From Huntiella abstrusa (taxonomy: Eukaryota; Ascomycota; Sordariomycetes; Microascales; Ceratocystidaceae): 64,000 nt of DNA. The stretch spans positions 1 to 64,000 of the forward strand of contig JAJNMT010000119.1 in the NCBI GenBank assembly GCA_025685495.1, written 5' to 3'. Numbering within the stretch: position 1 is the stretch's first letter; every line of letters begins with the position of its first letter. The notes below the pieces were generated by a model that worked only from the letters and a program-made list of their open reading frames with translations, made no database searches and had not been told where the DNA came from. Positions 1 to 12,822 of this stretch are shown one piece after another. Position numbers and translations under genes: made by a program.

Positions 1-1212
1 GGTGCCATGATGGGTGCTGTCTTCGCCATGCAGGGTATTGGTCAGCTCACCGGTGCCCTCGTCATGCTGTTCCTCACCCTCGGCTTCAAGGAGTCTCTCA
101 GACTGCTTCTTCCTACGCCACCTGCACCGGTGTCTGCCAGGTCGCCGTTGACAAGATGTGGCGTACCCTGATCGGCTTCGGTGCCGTCCCTGCCGTCATT
201 GCCCTGTACTGTAAGTTTTGTCCAACCCTCACTTACCATTCGCTTCCCTACTAACCCTGTATCTTTCAGACCGTCTCACCATCCCCGAGACTCCTCGTTA
301 TACCTTTGACGTCAGCCGTGACGTTGAGAAGGCCCGTAGCGATGTTGATGCTTACATGAACGGATCTTCCTCTTCCACCGTTGACGAGGAGGCCCGTCTT
401 GCTGCTAACAAGGCTGCCGCTGAGGGTCTCCAGGTCCCCAAGGCCTCTTGGGCTGACTTTGCTTCGCACTACAGCAAGTGGAAGAACCTGTCTATCCTCA
501 TCGGTACCGCTGGTTCGTGGTTCATGCTCGATGTCGCTTTCTACGGTCTTTCTCTCAACAACGGTACTATCCTCCAGGCCATCGGTTACGCCAGTGCCAA
601 GGGTGATGACACCTACGACAAGCTCTACAAGACCGCCGTCGGTAACATTATCATCGTCATGGCCGGTGCCGTCCCCGGTTACTGGGTCACCGTTGCCACC
701 GTCGACACCATCGGTCGCAAGCCCATCCAGCTCGCCGGTTTTGCCATTCTCACCCTTCTCTTCATCATCATGGGTTTCGCCTACGACAAGCTCTCCTCCA
801 ACGGTCTCCTGGCTATCTACGTCGTTGCCCAGTTCTTCTTCAACTTCGGCCCCAACAGCACCACCTTCATCGTCCCCGGTGAGGTGTTCCCCACCCGCTA
901 CCGTTCAACCTGCCACGGTATCTCCGCCGCCTCCGGCAAGATTGGTTCCATCATCGGCCAGGGTGCTATTGCCCCTCTCCGCACTCGTGGTGCCACTTCT
1001 ACCAACGCAACCCTTTGGTTGAAGCACGTTCTTGAGATCTACGCCCTCTTCATGCTCCTCGTTGCTTCACCACCGTTCTCATCCCCGAGACTAAGCGCAA
1101 GACTCTTGAAGAGCTCTCGGGTGAGGATGACTATGTCGTCAAGCACTCCCACGAGACCATGGATCCCCCGATTGCTATTGAGCGGGACTCCAACGAAAAG
1201 ATCTCCAACTAA
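1..1212 (+). CDS. Pho84-type phosphate transporter, left-arm copy, partial and frameshifted
   Basis: C-terminal two thirds of the transporter described at 27968-29804. Exon 2 is entered at base 1 and ends at 210, an intron occupies 211-269, and exon 3 runs 270-1212 with stop TAA. The 5' part lies outside the window. Compared with the right-arm copy this one has a missing A after base 100, a local missing C/extra T pair at 1008-1016 that changes Asn-Pro to Thr-Leu, and a missing G at 1060/1061. The first and last shift the frame, so as written the protein cannot be made. The lesions lie in or beside short base runs and are probably sequence errors rather than decay. Confidence 0.85.
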
Positions 1213-1389
1213 ATCCTGTCTGATTTGGTATAAGTGGTCATGTAGTTATGCTAATGCAGCGCTTTGGTGTGTATGAAATTGGTTTTTGAACATGTGATAT
1301 CCGGTGGAAATATGGTTTAATTATTTTGCCTTTGTTTGTGAACGCTTGTTTCGCTTTAATTAATTAATTGAAAATGAATTGGCTTTGAT

Positions 1390-2610
1390 TCAAGGAGGCA
1401 AAGGTGCCTTTCTGTATAGTGACTTCAGTTTATCCCCCCCGCACCATTCAGTACCATTGCCAGGACAAGCAATGTCACAATTGGCTGTTAGGACAGGACC
1501 ACCAGTTATGCTATCACCACAAGTACAAAGCTCCCCCGACACCCCAAAATACTGTGCTCCATCACAGACGCCCCGGCATTGCTCTAGAGTCATATAGTTA
1601 CTCTTGACCCACGCAGTACCAGTCTGAGGCTTATTAACCGTACCATCCCAACACCCCAGAGAATTATACCCATCAATGACCGCCGGATTTTCCCGGCGAT
1701 AAGCCGGTGCCGTGTATATATTAAGATGGTGGTATCCGCCACACGCCTGTGAAATATTACCTACACACGGCGTTGTACAAAACTTGCTTGACACGGCCTT
1801 CCCACGCCATGATTCCCCGGATGAGCAGTAGCATTGCCGGCCAAATTCGACGCCAAATGTGGCATATCCGGCACATAGATCCTCGCATCGGTCTACCGTC
1901 ATATCCGTTGTTGTGAAACTGGCTTCGGTGAGGAGAGGATTCAGTGGGGCGTCGGGGTAGCAGCCTTGGACAGTGTACTTTTTGTCTGCGGTAAAGGCGG
2001 GCCCGGAAGCTCTGCCGTATACGGAGATTGCATTGGTGCCGCCGCATGCCTGGGTGGTGTTTCTACCACAGGGTGTTTTGCATGACGAAGGGGGTATTTC
2101 AGATGTTGTAGGAGGTCTATTGGCACAAAGACATTTATCCTTTGTAACTCCAAAGTAGGAAGCCATACCCCGTGAGAGACAAGTACTGACACAGTCATTC
2201 GCAGTCATACCATACCAAGATCGAATAGTCTGATATGCAAAATCCGAGCTATTATGAAAGGGAAAGCACCCGACATAGGGAATCGTCGAGTTCGCATAGA
2301 TGACAGGAGGTACATAGTCGAGGTTCCTATATACTGGGACAGTAGTGTCGTTGCACGAGATAGGTCTGGCGGGGGGTGCCGTAGCTTGGCATACGCAGAT
2401 GTCATAATTAAGAGCGAAGAATGGAAAGTTACTGCAGGCAGAGATACAACCAGAGGCTGTACCATTGCTCAGTAACTGCAACTGGTCGATGGCAAGATTA
2501 GAGTCGCGACTGTAACAGCCATCCAAAGTATAGTTGCGTGCGGTAGCACCATTCACCGCGGACACGACCACCCCCAGAATAAACAAGAAACAAAATAAGA
2601 ACTTCATCAT
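1390..2610 (-). CDS. Secreted four-WSC-domain protein, left-arm copy
   Basis: Exact mirror of the gene at 26570-27790 and identical in its 406-residue translation. It is a single open exon with an N-terminal signal peptide and four Cys-rich WSC-like modules; see the right-arm entry for the domain layout. It converges with the broken transporter copy (gap 1213-1389) and is divergent from the coiled-coil gene at 3374. A TATAAAT element mirrors the right-arm one at 2673-2679. Confidence 0.9.
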   Translation of the reverse strand: MMKFLFCFLFILGVVVSAVNGATARNYTLDGCYSRDSNLAIDQLQLLSNGTASGCISACSNFPFFALNYDICVCQATAPPARPISCNDTTVPVYRNLDYVPPVIYANSTIPYVGCFPFHNSSDFAYQTIRSWYGMTANDCVSTCLSRGMASYFGVTKDKCLCANRPPTTSEIPPSSCKTPCGRNTTQACGGTNAISVYGRASGPAFTADKKYTVQGCYPDAPLNPLLTEASFTTTDMTVDRCEDLCAGYATFGVEFGRQCYCSSGESWRGKAVSSKFCTTPCVGNISQACGGYHHLNIYTAPAYRRENPAVIDGYNSLGCWDGTVNKPQTGTAWVKSNYMTLEQCRGVCDGAQYFGVSGELCTCGDSITGGPVLTANCDIACPGNGTEWCGGDKLKSLYRKAPLPP

Positions 2611-3373
2611 GCTTTATCCAATGACGAGCATTTCAAATTTCAACGTCCAAAATGCCGATAGACCCTTCCTACATTTATACACCACCAACTACGTCACAAG
2701 ACCCATATGTCCTGCTTGCTTCAACATGCACTCACCATAGACAAGAACCCTTTGTACCACCATCACAGACCCTAACCGCTTACACGTTTATGCAAGCTCT
2801 TACCCTGCTGCACATCTCGAGCCCCATGTACGACGTCATTGGCTGTAAATTGTACATACCCATCAGTTGTCACTTTATGCAGCTACAGGCCCAGCCCCCC
2901 CACAGACCTCAGTCATGTCTGTCCACTACCACGGCACCAGGGAAACACCGGGCCAAGACTCCTTTTTCTCCTTCCATTTTCATCTTGTCCTTGTCTACTG
3001 GTCATGTTACCCGTAGTTTGATTGGCTGGCGGGAGATGTGTTGATGTTTACCTTGGGGTAGTCGCTTATGTGCATCGGGTATACCACGCTTTTTTGGGAT
3101 TCACATGCATTTTTCACGTCTGATGCGTCAATTGCTTGGCTGGGAATTCCCCCTAAAGCTGGACGCACATGCATACATACAGAAGTCTGGGGGTCATAGA
3201 CTAGGTTCAAGCTAGCAAATAACCCACTGAACAGGCCACTAAAGGAGCCACTAAAAAACAACCCACTTCCGCCACCAAGCCACCCATTCTTCAAACCAAT
3301 CAATTTATGTATCTTCCACCAAGTTCTCTTTCTCCCGTCGCCTCAACATTCTCAAAGTCTCTTTACACACCAA
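2611..3373. other. Divergent intergenic region, left arm
   Basis: 763 bp between the start of the WSC gene (minus) and the start of the coiled-coil gene (plus). It holds the WSC TATA element at 2673-2679 and should contain both promoters. The short open frames here have no recognisable product. Mirror of 25807-26569. Confidence 0.6.
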
Positions 3374-4609
3374 ATGCCCAGCAAAATGACATCGCCAATC
3401 TCACCCGCCGCCATCCCGAACGTCCTCCCTTCCAACCAAGCCGCCGTTGCCTCCCCCACATCGGCTCCGACCCAACCCATCCCCGTGCCCGGCGCCTCCC
3501 CATATTCCCGGCCCATTCTCTCTGCGCGCACCTCATCGCAATCACTTTCTCACTTCTCCGACGGAAGCCACGTCGGGCCCATCCGTCACCCCAAGCCCAT
3601 CACGGCTGCGCAAATACACAGTGAACTAGAGCAGGAAAACGAGGCAGTTGTAAGTCTCAAGCTCCGTTGATATCACGATTCCCAGCCACCTAACATTCAC
3701 CACCAGGTCAACCGACTCACCCGCGAACTCTCTCTCCTCCGCGCCCATCAAAACGCCTCCGTAGTCTCCAACACCTCGTCCACATCCGCCCACGACCCCG
3801 ACCACCACCACCCTCTCGTCTCACCCACCTCAGCCGCCGCGCCCCCCCGCCGCTCACACACCCGTACCGCCTCCAACGCCTCCGCCCGCAGCATAACCGG
3901 GCCCCTCTCCGCCTCCTACGAATCGCGCCGCGGCCCTCCCGGCCTCCCACTCTCGCGGCAAAACAGCTCTGCCTCGCGCCGCTCCCGTACCGACTCGCCA
4001 GGTCCCCACCCACACTCCCACTCGCACGGCCACCCGCATGTCCCGTCAGACCACACCCTCGGCTACCTACAGCAACAGCGGATTCCCACCAGCGACCCTT
4101 CCAACCCCGCTCTAATCCCCGCGACCCCGCGTTTCGAAGAGGCGGCTTATTACCGTGCCGAACTCGACTCTGCAAAGCGGGAGAATGAAGCTCTCAAGCG
4201 TCGCATTCGTGAACTTGAGAAGCTTGTCCGCGGTCGTCGCCCTAGTAATGACCCGACCTCTAGCTCGCGACCCCGTTCCGACTCCGTCAGCACTACGGCT
4301 AGTGTGAACCCAACCGTTGGCTCCGGCGCCGTTATTGCCCCACCACGCGAGCTTACAGTTGTTAGTGGAATTGCTGTGGCTCACCAAGCTGCCCAGGCTG
4401 CGGCGGCGGCTCAAGCGAAGGATCAGCAGAGCTCAGTATCATCATCCTCTAAGCCTTTGGTTGAGAGAGCCGCTAGTGTGGCGGGAAGCATTGCTGTTGG
4501 GGTTCCCGAGGAAGAAGTTAGAGTAGGCGAAAGTGCAGCTGATGCTGGTATCAACCTGGTGACTTCGCCAATTACAGCGGAACACCCTAACAAGGACAGC
4601 AAAGAGTAA
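3374..4609 (+). CDS. Ser/Pro-rich coiled-coil protein, left-arm copy
   Basis: Two exons, 3374-3649 and 3707-4609, joined in phase across a 57-bp intron (donor GTAAGT, acceptor CACCAG, CTAAC branch at 3690-3694), give 392 residues and a TAA stop at 4607-4609. Identical to the right-arm copy at 24571-25806, where the protein is described. Confidence 0.85.
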
Positions 4610-4865
4610 ATAGTAAAAAGTAAAGTTTGTCGTTGGTGTTGTTTTTCATTTGTCCTGGATCACGGAACCTTGGTTGTTTTTTTATATTTTTAGTTTGTCT
4701 CGACCATTGCCATAAATATCTTCAATCACTTTAGAAGTCAATAAATTTAAACATCGTAAAAAAAAATTCAAATAAAGGGAATCAAAACGAAAAAAAGAGC
4801 GCAAAAAACTAAACTAAAATGACCTTGAACCCAACCGACCTCATGCAATCATCATATTTCTCTGT

Positions 4866-5826
4866 TTACAGAGGAGTCTTCTTCTCGTCAGCTACAGCGG
4901 GCGCAACACCGGGGGCCGCAGGAGTAGCGACGGGGGCAGCAGGCGTCTCAGTCGCTGGGACACCAGGGGCGGGAGCAGCAGCGGGAGCAGCAGCTTCAGG
5001 CTGAGAACCCAGCGAGGTGTTGCCAACGGGCACACCGGCAGAGTCAGTGGCAGCAGTAGACTTCTGCTTGCCAAAGACCTTCTCGAGACCAGCGGCCTTG
5101 TAGGCACTGCCACCAGCCTGCTCCTTCTTGATCTCGGCCAAGCGACGGGCCTCGGCGTGGATATCCTGAGCCTGCTTGGAGCCTTCTTCGTAGAATTTGG
5201 CAATCTTCTGGCCAGTAGGGGTACCGACAGCCTTCTCAAAGTACGAGTTCAGACCAAAGAGGAGACCCTTGCCACGGGTGGAAATGCCGTACGACTCATC
5301 GGTAGCACGAGCCTTGTCGGTGGCCTTGTACTTGGCATCGAGGTTCTGAAGGGTAGAGAAGAAGCGCTTGGAGACGTTGTGCTTCTGGTCGAGTTCAATG
5401 GCGTGGTTGAGGGCGGCGTCACCGACTACGTAGCCGTGGGCGAGGTATTCGGCGAGAATGCGGGAGCGGGGCTTGTCTTCTTGGGTGATTTCGTCGGTGG
5501 CGCGGGGAGAACCGGGGGCGGCACCGTGGTCTTCGGAGGTGCCGGCGGCGGCGGAGACGAGGATCTTGGAGGGGCCGAGTTGGGTGTTGTTGAGAAGGAG
5601 GGCAGTCTTCATGGCTGTTGGCTTTTCGAAGGTGACGGTGGCTTTCTTCTTCTTGTCGCCGTCAGCCTCGATGGTCAGGGAGCTGATCTTGCCACTGGAT
5701 AGAGTTAGTTAATGGATCAATTGGTATAATGTAATGCGTGTAAGCTTACCAGAAGCTGAAGAAGTCATTGATCTCCTTGTCGTCAGTCTCCAGGGAGATA
5801 TCGGTGACGTAAATAGTGTTAGACAT
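4866..5826 (-). CDS. Vip1-like RRM protein, left-arm copy
   Basis: Exons 5826-5750 and 5694-4866 on the minus strand, 301 residues, same as the right-arm copy at 23354-24314. The TATA-like element is mirrored at 5908-5918. Its 3' end faces the 3' end of the coiled-coil gene, with 256 bp between stops. Confidence 0.88.
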
Positions 5827-7333
5827 GATTGCGGTTTTGTTAGGTGTGTTTAAAAGCTAGTGGCAAGAAGGCAAGAAAATAAGAAACTAAAATCGGATGT
5901 CGGCACGAGATATATAGACAACAAGTATGGGAATAACCGACGTAACCCCACCATCCAAAAGCAGCTGTCCCTTTGATTTATACACATCCCGCGTCGTCTG
6001 CCCCTCTCAAGTGACGTAACAGGCGCCTGTAACTGAAAGTCCCAAAGCGGAAAGCACTAGTAGCAATTCAGGAGCCTAGTTGCACCCCACTTTCCAAGCT
6101 TAGCATTAACAGCCATTGCGGGGAGCAGTTACAGCGGGCGCCTGGAGAATAGGTTTCTTGCAGCAGCGGGTACCTGGCGGCCTCTAGGGCATTTTTCAGA
6201 GCAGGAGTAACGCGCGTTCCGATGGGCTGTGGGCGGGCGGGGCTGGTTGAGCTGGGTAGGTGGGAATAACGAACGGGTTATGGATCACAGGCAGCCAGGT
6301 GAGCTGAGGTTCCCTTGAGACAATTGGGTATAGTTTATGATTATTCTGGGTGGTTCTTGGGGTGTCGCTTGTAACGAGTGGGGACTCTTGCGATCCCGTC
6401 TGTGTGGCTCAGTGTGGCGAATGAAAGAGTGGTCTTTGGTGGCGGCCATGGGGCGGTGATGTCATGGACGGAACAAAACCCGTAACAACTTTATCAGGAA
6501 AAGACAAGATCAGGAACATGATCGGATGGATCACGCTATAATCATGAACGACGACTGGTTTCAAGTATTAGAACAGATACAACAAATAACTGATCAGGGG
6601 AATTCACCGTATGACGGGAACCATGTTGTACATGCGGACAATAGGGTTCACGGGTACAGGGTCATTAGATCTAGGCGACAATCAAGTTACCCAACCCAAA
6701 TGTCAAATTTAAGTCCTGACCTTGATACGGGATTTAGTGTGGTAGAAACATGGTTCACTACGACTTGGACACAGGAAAGTTAACGTCATGTCGGTTCTTT
6801 GTGGGGTGATTAGAAAATTAACTTTTAATGATGTTCATCTATAGAAGAATATCAACTTGGTGATAACCAGAATAATGGCAAGAAAAGAATTGATGCGAGA
6901 AAAGAAATAGAACAAGCAAACACAAGGAGAAGCCTGTAAACAACCCTTCCATTCCAAGCCCACCTTGTCAGTGTGAAACTTGATATCTGCAGCCACGATA
7001 GTCCTTTACTTTCCACTGTAATCAGGGATGCAGAAGCAGTAGCAGTAGCAGAGAAAAGTGAGGCTTGTAAAGCATGGAAAAAAAGAAATCAGAGGAGGTT
7101 GAAGTGCATGTTGAGAATCATGCATCTGCGGGAATGAATTTGTCAAGGCGCGTGCGGGGGATCGCTAGAGCGGTGATTAAAGAAAGAAACAAAGATAGAA
7201 GGAAAAAACGCAAGAAAAAGAAGTCAAAAACACAAATAAAACAAAGGGGAAAGAAAAACGAAATTCGTGATAATCATAAAGCGGCGTGAGAAATCGTGAA
7301 AAAGCGGATCAGAGAGAGAGACTACATTGTCTC
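5827..7333. other. Intergenic, no supported gene (left arm)
   Basis: 1.5 kb holding the Vip1 promoter side (TATA at 5908-5918) and the 3' flank of the small membrane protein gene. Strong purine/pyrimidine strand bias occurs at 7190-7260. Short open frames here lack codon-level or domain support. Mirror of 21847-23353. Confidence 0.5.
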
Positions 7334-7606
7334 TTAGTATTTGTAGATGATGGTGTGTCGGGAGTAGTGGTGAACAACGGGCGGCCGGGAGATGAAGCGC
7401 TTAACGAGACTCCACACGGCGACGCCCAAGACCATGAGAGTTTCGAGACCGAGGAGGAACATCCAAAGACTGTTGAGGATCTTATCTTCGGTGTCGAACA
7501 TGGACGAGTTCAAGAGGGAGTTATAGTCGAATTTGAATGAATCGATTGGGAATGTAGTAAGGTGGAAGGTCTCCATGAGAAGAGAATCAAGTCTGGAGAC
7601 GTCCAT
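7334..7606 (-). CDS. Small single-pass membrane protein, left-arm copy
   Basis: 90-residue open frame, identical to that at 21574-21846 (described there). The TATATAA element is mirrored at 7822-7828. Confidence 0.55.
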   Translation of the reverse strand: MDVSRLDSLLMETFHLTTFPIDSFKFDYNSLLNSSMFDTEDKILNSLWMFLLGLETLMVLGVAVWSLVKRFISRPPVVHHYSRHTIIYKY

Positions 7607-9082
7607 GGTTGCAATTTGTGAGGTTTTGATTGGGAACTGTTGAGGTGACTGACGAGAGCAAATAGTTGATTAAAGACGAGGGGTAATCCAGTTTCAAGAC
7701 GGGATGGAATTAGTCAAGTGGAGAATATGAACGAATAGCACCAAGAATGGTGAACTAACAGATTGAAAGTCTAAAACATCTACGAAATGGCAGTTCATCC
7801 AGATGAGGTTCCGTCCCGGCCATTATATAAGAAAGCCAACCCAAGAACAAGGAAACGAAACAAGCCCATTCAAGGATTCAGGAAGGGAAAATCATGCCGC
7901 AAAAATTGTGTATGTACACTAGTAGGTGTACATGGTACAACATTGTCCCATGTCCACAGCAAGCCCGCAGCTTCCGGGGTTTGCAGCATGGCTTTTGTTG
8001 GAAACGAGCTGGCGGCGGATTTGCCTTGACGTGGATAGCGTACGACGGTAAATGTACCCGTGACTTATCACATTGTCTAAGGAGAGAAGGAAGCCCTGAT
8101 ATGGTATGGAAGGACGACATTGACTTTTTTTTTTCCTTCTTTTTGTGCGGGGAGTGCTAGGTTTGGCGGGATTGGCGACATATTGAGGGGTCAATCTGCA
8201 AATATTGCGCCCTTGTATGACGGGAAAAGGGAGTTCCTGGTTGTATGTATAGCTATATTGGGGAAATCACCACAAAGCTTGTGAAGTTTCTTGTCGTACC
8301 AAGTTCACATATCTACATACCCACGGTATATATCGAGCACAGATGGTTATGTGTTGGCTCCCAATTGACCAACCATAAGCCTTCAAGACCGATTTCTCTC
8401 GTTGTTGGTGGTGCATTGTTCACTTTTCTCCTCACGAGAATAGCCATGTCTGTGAATGGGAGGATGCAAAGGAAGCTTACATACAGGGAATAACCTCCTG
8501 CTTCTGGTGGCGGAAAAAAAAAGTGCATTTGCTATAGCCGTTTGGTCCATGGTTGTACATGTGCATATACACATGTAGTCTCCATGTAACAGCGGTGAGA
8601 AGACCCCGTTAGGTTGGACTTGGAATTCTGTGTCGAAAAGATACAGTTATACATGAACAACGGTAAGCACTTCCCTTGCAGCATTCTCACGTGTAACACA
8701 AGTAAGAATCCACACCCAAGACGACCTCAAGTAGGCATATCAGCCATTTCGTTTGGGACGAGCGAGATATCTTGTCTTATCCCCTCTTTTGCTCTATTTG
8801 TACTATCCTTTCTCTCCTCTTTTAAGTTTTCACATTCGCCTGTTCCTGCTACCACCATCCTGTCGATTGCAGCCCAACTGCGGGGAAGGCCTCAAGAAAA
8901 TCAACACATGCAGCGGCCTGCAGGATGAGCTAGTTGTCAGCCAAGCGAGAAAAAGGTAGAGGCTTCATAAGGGTATTACTTCTTTGTCCGGTCTTTACGC
9001 GATGCCAACGAAGTTATGATGTCACTATGAATCCTGTCTTCTCTATTCATGACTTGTAAAAAGATGCAAAAGTAAAAGAAGC
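7607..9082. other. Intergenic, no supported gene (left arm)
   Basis: About 1.5 kb between the small membrane protein gene and the tRNA. It contains the TATATAA box at 7822-7828 and several TGTAC/GTACA-rich palindromic words (7912-7945, 8558-8580). Overlapping short open frames on both strands show no recognisable protein. Mirror of 20098-21573. Confidence 0.5.
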
Positions 9083-9168
9083 TGGAGACACGGGGAATCG
9101 AACCCCGGACCTGATCCAAGTATCTTGGAAGATGCTAAGGATCCGTCATACCACTAGACCATGTCCCC
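9083..9168 (-). tRNA. tRNA-Ala(AGC) with intron, left-arm copy
   Basis: Reverse complement of the tRNA at 20012-20097, identical over 86 nt. See the right-arm entry for the fold. Confidence 0.85.
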
Positions 9169-10108
9169 AATTGATGTAAGGTGAGGCTCTAATTGGTGAT
9201 GATGCGGATCGTTGGAAGAGGAGGGAAGTGGTTTTTTTTTCATTCCATATTTGATACATACTTGCCCGATGTGCTACTGCCTTACTCATAAGACAAACTT
9301 ATAAGAATCCGTAACATCTTCAGCCAAGATTACACTCGGGTAATCGGCAGTTACAAGAGGTATAAGCTTCTACAATGGCGTGAGAATCGGTTGTCGTTAC
9401 TCAAAGCTAGTCGGGTTTCACATCATCTCCGTAAGATAACCCTCAGCTAGAACAAACGGTAGGGTTACGACCCGATCATGGGTAGATCCGACCATACGGG
9501 TGATAATCCGATCAGGGACGATATACATTTTGTGAACATGTGTGTGTACATCTATTTGTAGATGATACAAGATATTCCACAAAGTGCATGACTAGACAAT
9601 CGCCAAGATCAACAAAATACAACGAATAAACATGCAAAACCGCATAAAGAACTTTAAACAATCCGTACTCCAACTCTATTCTAAATAAACGTATCCGTGC
9701 ATACAAACTCTCAAACCCGGTTACAACTTTAAACGACCTTTTTCCCGCCCGGACACTAGATAAAACGGCACAAGTTTCGCTATTAGCTGAGTTTGGCTGA
9801 ACCCCCGGTGACGATCCCGATCGTTTACTCAGGTGCGCTCTGTCGAATAAAATGAGGAGGTGGTTCATGGCGTAGAAGGTCTATGTGGCGGTTGCATATA
9901 AAAGGGAGGTTGAATCCGTAGTAGTTCGCCCGGACATGTTCATTGTGCCTCACCGTTCTCGCATCTCGATCATCTCGTTCTTGGTATCAGTTACTTCTGG
10001 AAGTTCCTGTTCTTTTTTCATTACTTGCATTTAATTCATTGTCCTGGTTGACTCATTCGCTTCGTACATTCTTTCAAAACTTCTTAAAGTCCTTCTTTAT
10101 TCGTCACG
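9169..10108. other. Promoter region of the secreted-protein gene (left arm)
   Basis: 940 bp between the tRNA and the secreted-protein start. A TATAAAA box lies at 9897-9903, about 205 bp before the ATG, so the gene should have a long leader rich in T and C. One arm-specific indel (four T instead of three) is at 9528-9531. A 118-codon minus-strand frame here changes length between arms because of that indel and is not supported. Confidence 0.55.
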
Positions 10109-10727
10109 ATGTACTCTCTCACTACTCTTCTCATCTCCGCCCTCGCCGTCACGGCCGGTAAGTTTCCCAAAAATCTATCCATCAAGTACCTCACTAACAC
10201 CATACTAAGCCCCCACTCTCGACCGCCGTGCCACCCTCTGCACTGTCGTCGGCAGCACCACCCTCCCCGCCGAGGTACAAACCGCCGCCGACGCCCTCGC
10301 CAACTCCGTAACCTGCGACACCAGCACCACCACCATCGGCAGCGTTCCCGACGCCATCTCCGGCGCCGTCAAGTTCTCCGACATCGACTTCTCCAAGTCC
10401 AAGAGTACCGCCCTCCAGTTCGCCCTTGACACCTTCGCCACCCCCGACGATCTGGCCTCGGCCGACCTTCAGACTTTCCAGGATCAGCTGGATGTCTACG
10501 TTGCCACCGAGGCCGGTCTGCGTAGCACTGATGGTAGCTTGGCTATTAAGGTGCCCAAGTTCTTCCTGAGCTTCCAGGTTTCGCGAATTCAGACCGCTCA
10601 GGGTAACCCCCCTAAAGCGGCCGGTTCGCAGGTTGATCACTTGTTGCAGAAGGTTCTTAAGAACAGTCCCAAGGAATCTCAGGCTCTCAAGGACCAGGTT
10701 ACTGCTCTGTCCAAGAAGCTTTCATAG
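10109..10727 (+). CDS. Small secreted protein, left-arm copy
   Basis: Exons 10109-10157 and 10210-10727, 188 residues, same product as the right-arm copy at 18453-19072. The intron is 52 bp here and 53 bp in the other arm because the A run at 10169-10173 is one base shorter. The reading frame is unaffected. Confidence 0.8.
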
Positions 10728-10908
10728 AAGACGGGATAATTAGAGAGCAGCGAGCGTAGTATTATAGTACAAACAGACCCCCGAGAAACATAATCTAAAC
10801 CAATCAACGCTAAATCATGAACCAAAACAAAAGTGAAAAACTCCAGACCCCAATATACGTTTACATATCTTACAAAAACTTCTCCTGTGACTTTCTAAAA
10901 GCCCATCC

Positions 10909-12081
10909 TTAACTGCTCGCCGCAAGCTCTCTGGCAGCGAGGATCTGCTTCTGCAACCGTGTCTCACCACCAGACATCTTCCACCAAGAGTCCGTTCCCC
11001 AGCGAATCAACCGCTCAGCAGCACCGAGAGGGGAGAACTCCGGCCGCACATCCAGGAAGAACACGGGCTCACCGGTAGGCTCGGGAGCGCCAGAGTAATA
11101 ATCGATAATGTAGCGAATCTGCTTCTCCTCGCCGTCGACGGTACGGGTGACATACCAGTCGTGACGATCAAAGGGTGGCTCAGTACTGTGAGATTCTGTT
11201 AGTTAGCTGTTCATTTGGGTATACTTTGCTTGTATAACTTACCCGAAAGTCTCTGGGAAGAGTTTTCCGAGCCAGCCCATGATAGTGGCCTTGGGTGTTC
11301 TCTCACCCGGCCGGCCCTGGAAGCGAACAAGTGTTGGTGTGCTCATCTTGACACCCTCAAGCTCAGCGGCACACTCGGCCGCTCTCTCTTCGCCCCTCCG
11401 GCAAATCTTCCAACCCTGGAGTAAACCACCAGCAAAGCGAGCCTCCCACCCCAGAATCTCATCCCAAGCACCCTCGTTCAAGAAGTTGTGCACCGCAACC
11501 ATCTGCTCGATAGCAGTGGCATCGGTGTCCTTGTAACCCTTGCGCAGGAGGGCGTTGTACATCTGCTGAGGGGAGGGGTACTCCCAGAGCTCACCAGACT
11601 CGTTGCGCGGAATGGTGGACTCCTCGCGCTCAGTGGGCAGAGCAATGGTCTGGTTGGGGGCGCGCTCTTGCGAAATTTCAGAGAACATGTAGTTGAGAGG
11701 GTTGATTTGAGAGAGGAAGCCACCGGAGGACGATCTGGCGGGGGCATCAGCGGCCACGGGTTCCGGAGCGGGAGTGGCGGGCGCAATGGGGGCAGAGGCA
11801 TTGGCGATGGTGGGCTTGCCAGCTAGAATGTCAATAGTTTTGTTGTTCATGGGGCAGGCAGGCTAGTGAAGATGGGACGGTTAGTCGAATTACATAATGT
11901 TTTGGTGACGTCCGAGGAAACCCACAGGAGGCTTGGTGCCCGCAGGCATGGTGTGTTTGACGGGGCATGTCGAATCGTCAGTGGCGGCGGCGGCGGCGGG
12001 AGCAGCGGCATCGTGCTTCACCGGGCAGGCGGACGGCCTGACGGCCGTGGAAGTTGCGCTATCAGCCCAGAACCAACCCAT
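10909..12081 (-). CDS. cyc3: Cytochrome c heme lyase (holocytochrome c synthase), intact copy
   Basis: Attaches heme to apocytochrome c through its CXXCH cysteines in the mitochondrial intermembrane space. Exons 12081-11926, 11862-11243 and 11185-10909 (introns 63 and 57 bp) give 350 residues. The start MGWFWAD is shared with yeast Cyc3. Three CP heme-regulatory motifs follow: CPVKH near residue 19, CPVKH near 39, and CPM at 55, the last restored by splicing. The core then shows NPLNYM, WEYPSPQQMYNALLRKG, VHNFLNEG, PFDRHDWYV and EPTGEPVFFLDVRP, all hallmarks of the family, and it ends with a Trp-rich segment. A G run of four on the coding strand (genome 10997-11000, CCCC) keeps exon 3 in frame; the right-arm copy has only three. 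The gene diverges from the ABC1 kinase gene across 741 bp. Confidence 0.92.
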
Positions 12082-12822
12082 TTTTGAGTATGTATTAAAA
12101 TGTATGTATAAACAGTAATAATAAGAAATGCGACGAAGAGGAGGGATGACAAGACTCGATACTTTAAGAACAAAGAATTGAACAAGGTTCTAGAATATCT
12201 AAGTCCAGGATATGGCCCGTGATGATGACGTCTGGTGATTTACAGAGACTCTTATTGGCTGTAATTCACTCTAAGTTTGATATCGCGAAGTTGGACCGAA
12301 AATATGGGCTAGTTTTTCACAAGTGTCCAGGGTTAGTACCGATAGGGTTGAGAATACGAATGTCCGGGATTCTGCCGAAAAGGTGACCTACGTCATTGGA
12401 ATTTATTGTTCCGTTTGTTAGCATGTGAAGATGCGACAAGAGTGCATTCCGAATGCAGAAAATCTGCGGGATTGGAAATACCCCTTGAATGCACCGATAG
12501 CTTTCTTGACCGCATAGAGGGAGAACCCGTTACAGTTTATCGATAGTTGTAAATCTTTGCTGCACCGTTGGCCGCTACAGCATTGACTCCTGGGGCCAAA
12601 GTAGTTGCCTTGAATCTGGAATGAGTGTTATTTGCTGTGCTCTCAGCTGGCATGGATACCGAGTGAATTTAGATTCCGCTCCTTGGTTTCCTGTAAATAA
12701 GATCTCTGTTTAACATTTACCGCTTTCCATTTTTACGTCAATAAACTTCACAATCTCTATTCACTTTTTTTTTCTCGTTTTGCCATGAAACCGGGTGTAT
12801 CGGCTTCGTATCTCCGACCATC
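12082..12822. other. Bidirectional promoter region, left arm
   Basis: 741 bp between the start codons of two mitochondrial-protein genes, the heme lyase (minus) and the ABC1 kinase (plus). A T-run tract precedes the kinase start (12765-12774). Nothing else is recognisable. Mirror of 16359-17099. Confidence 0.55.
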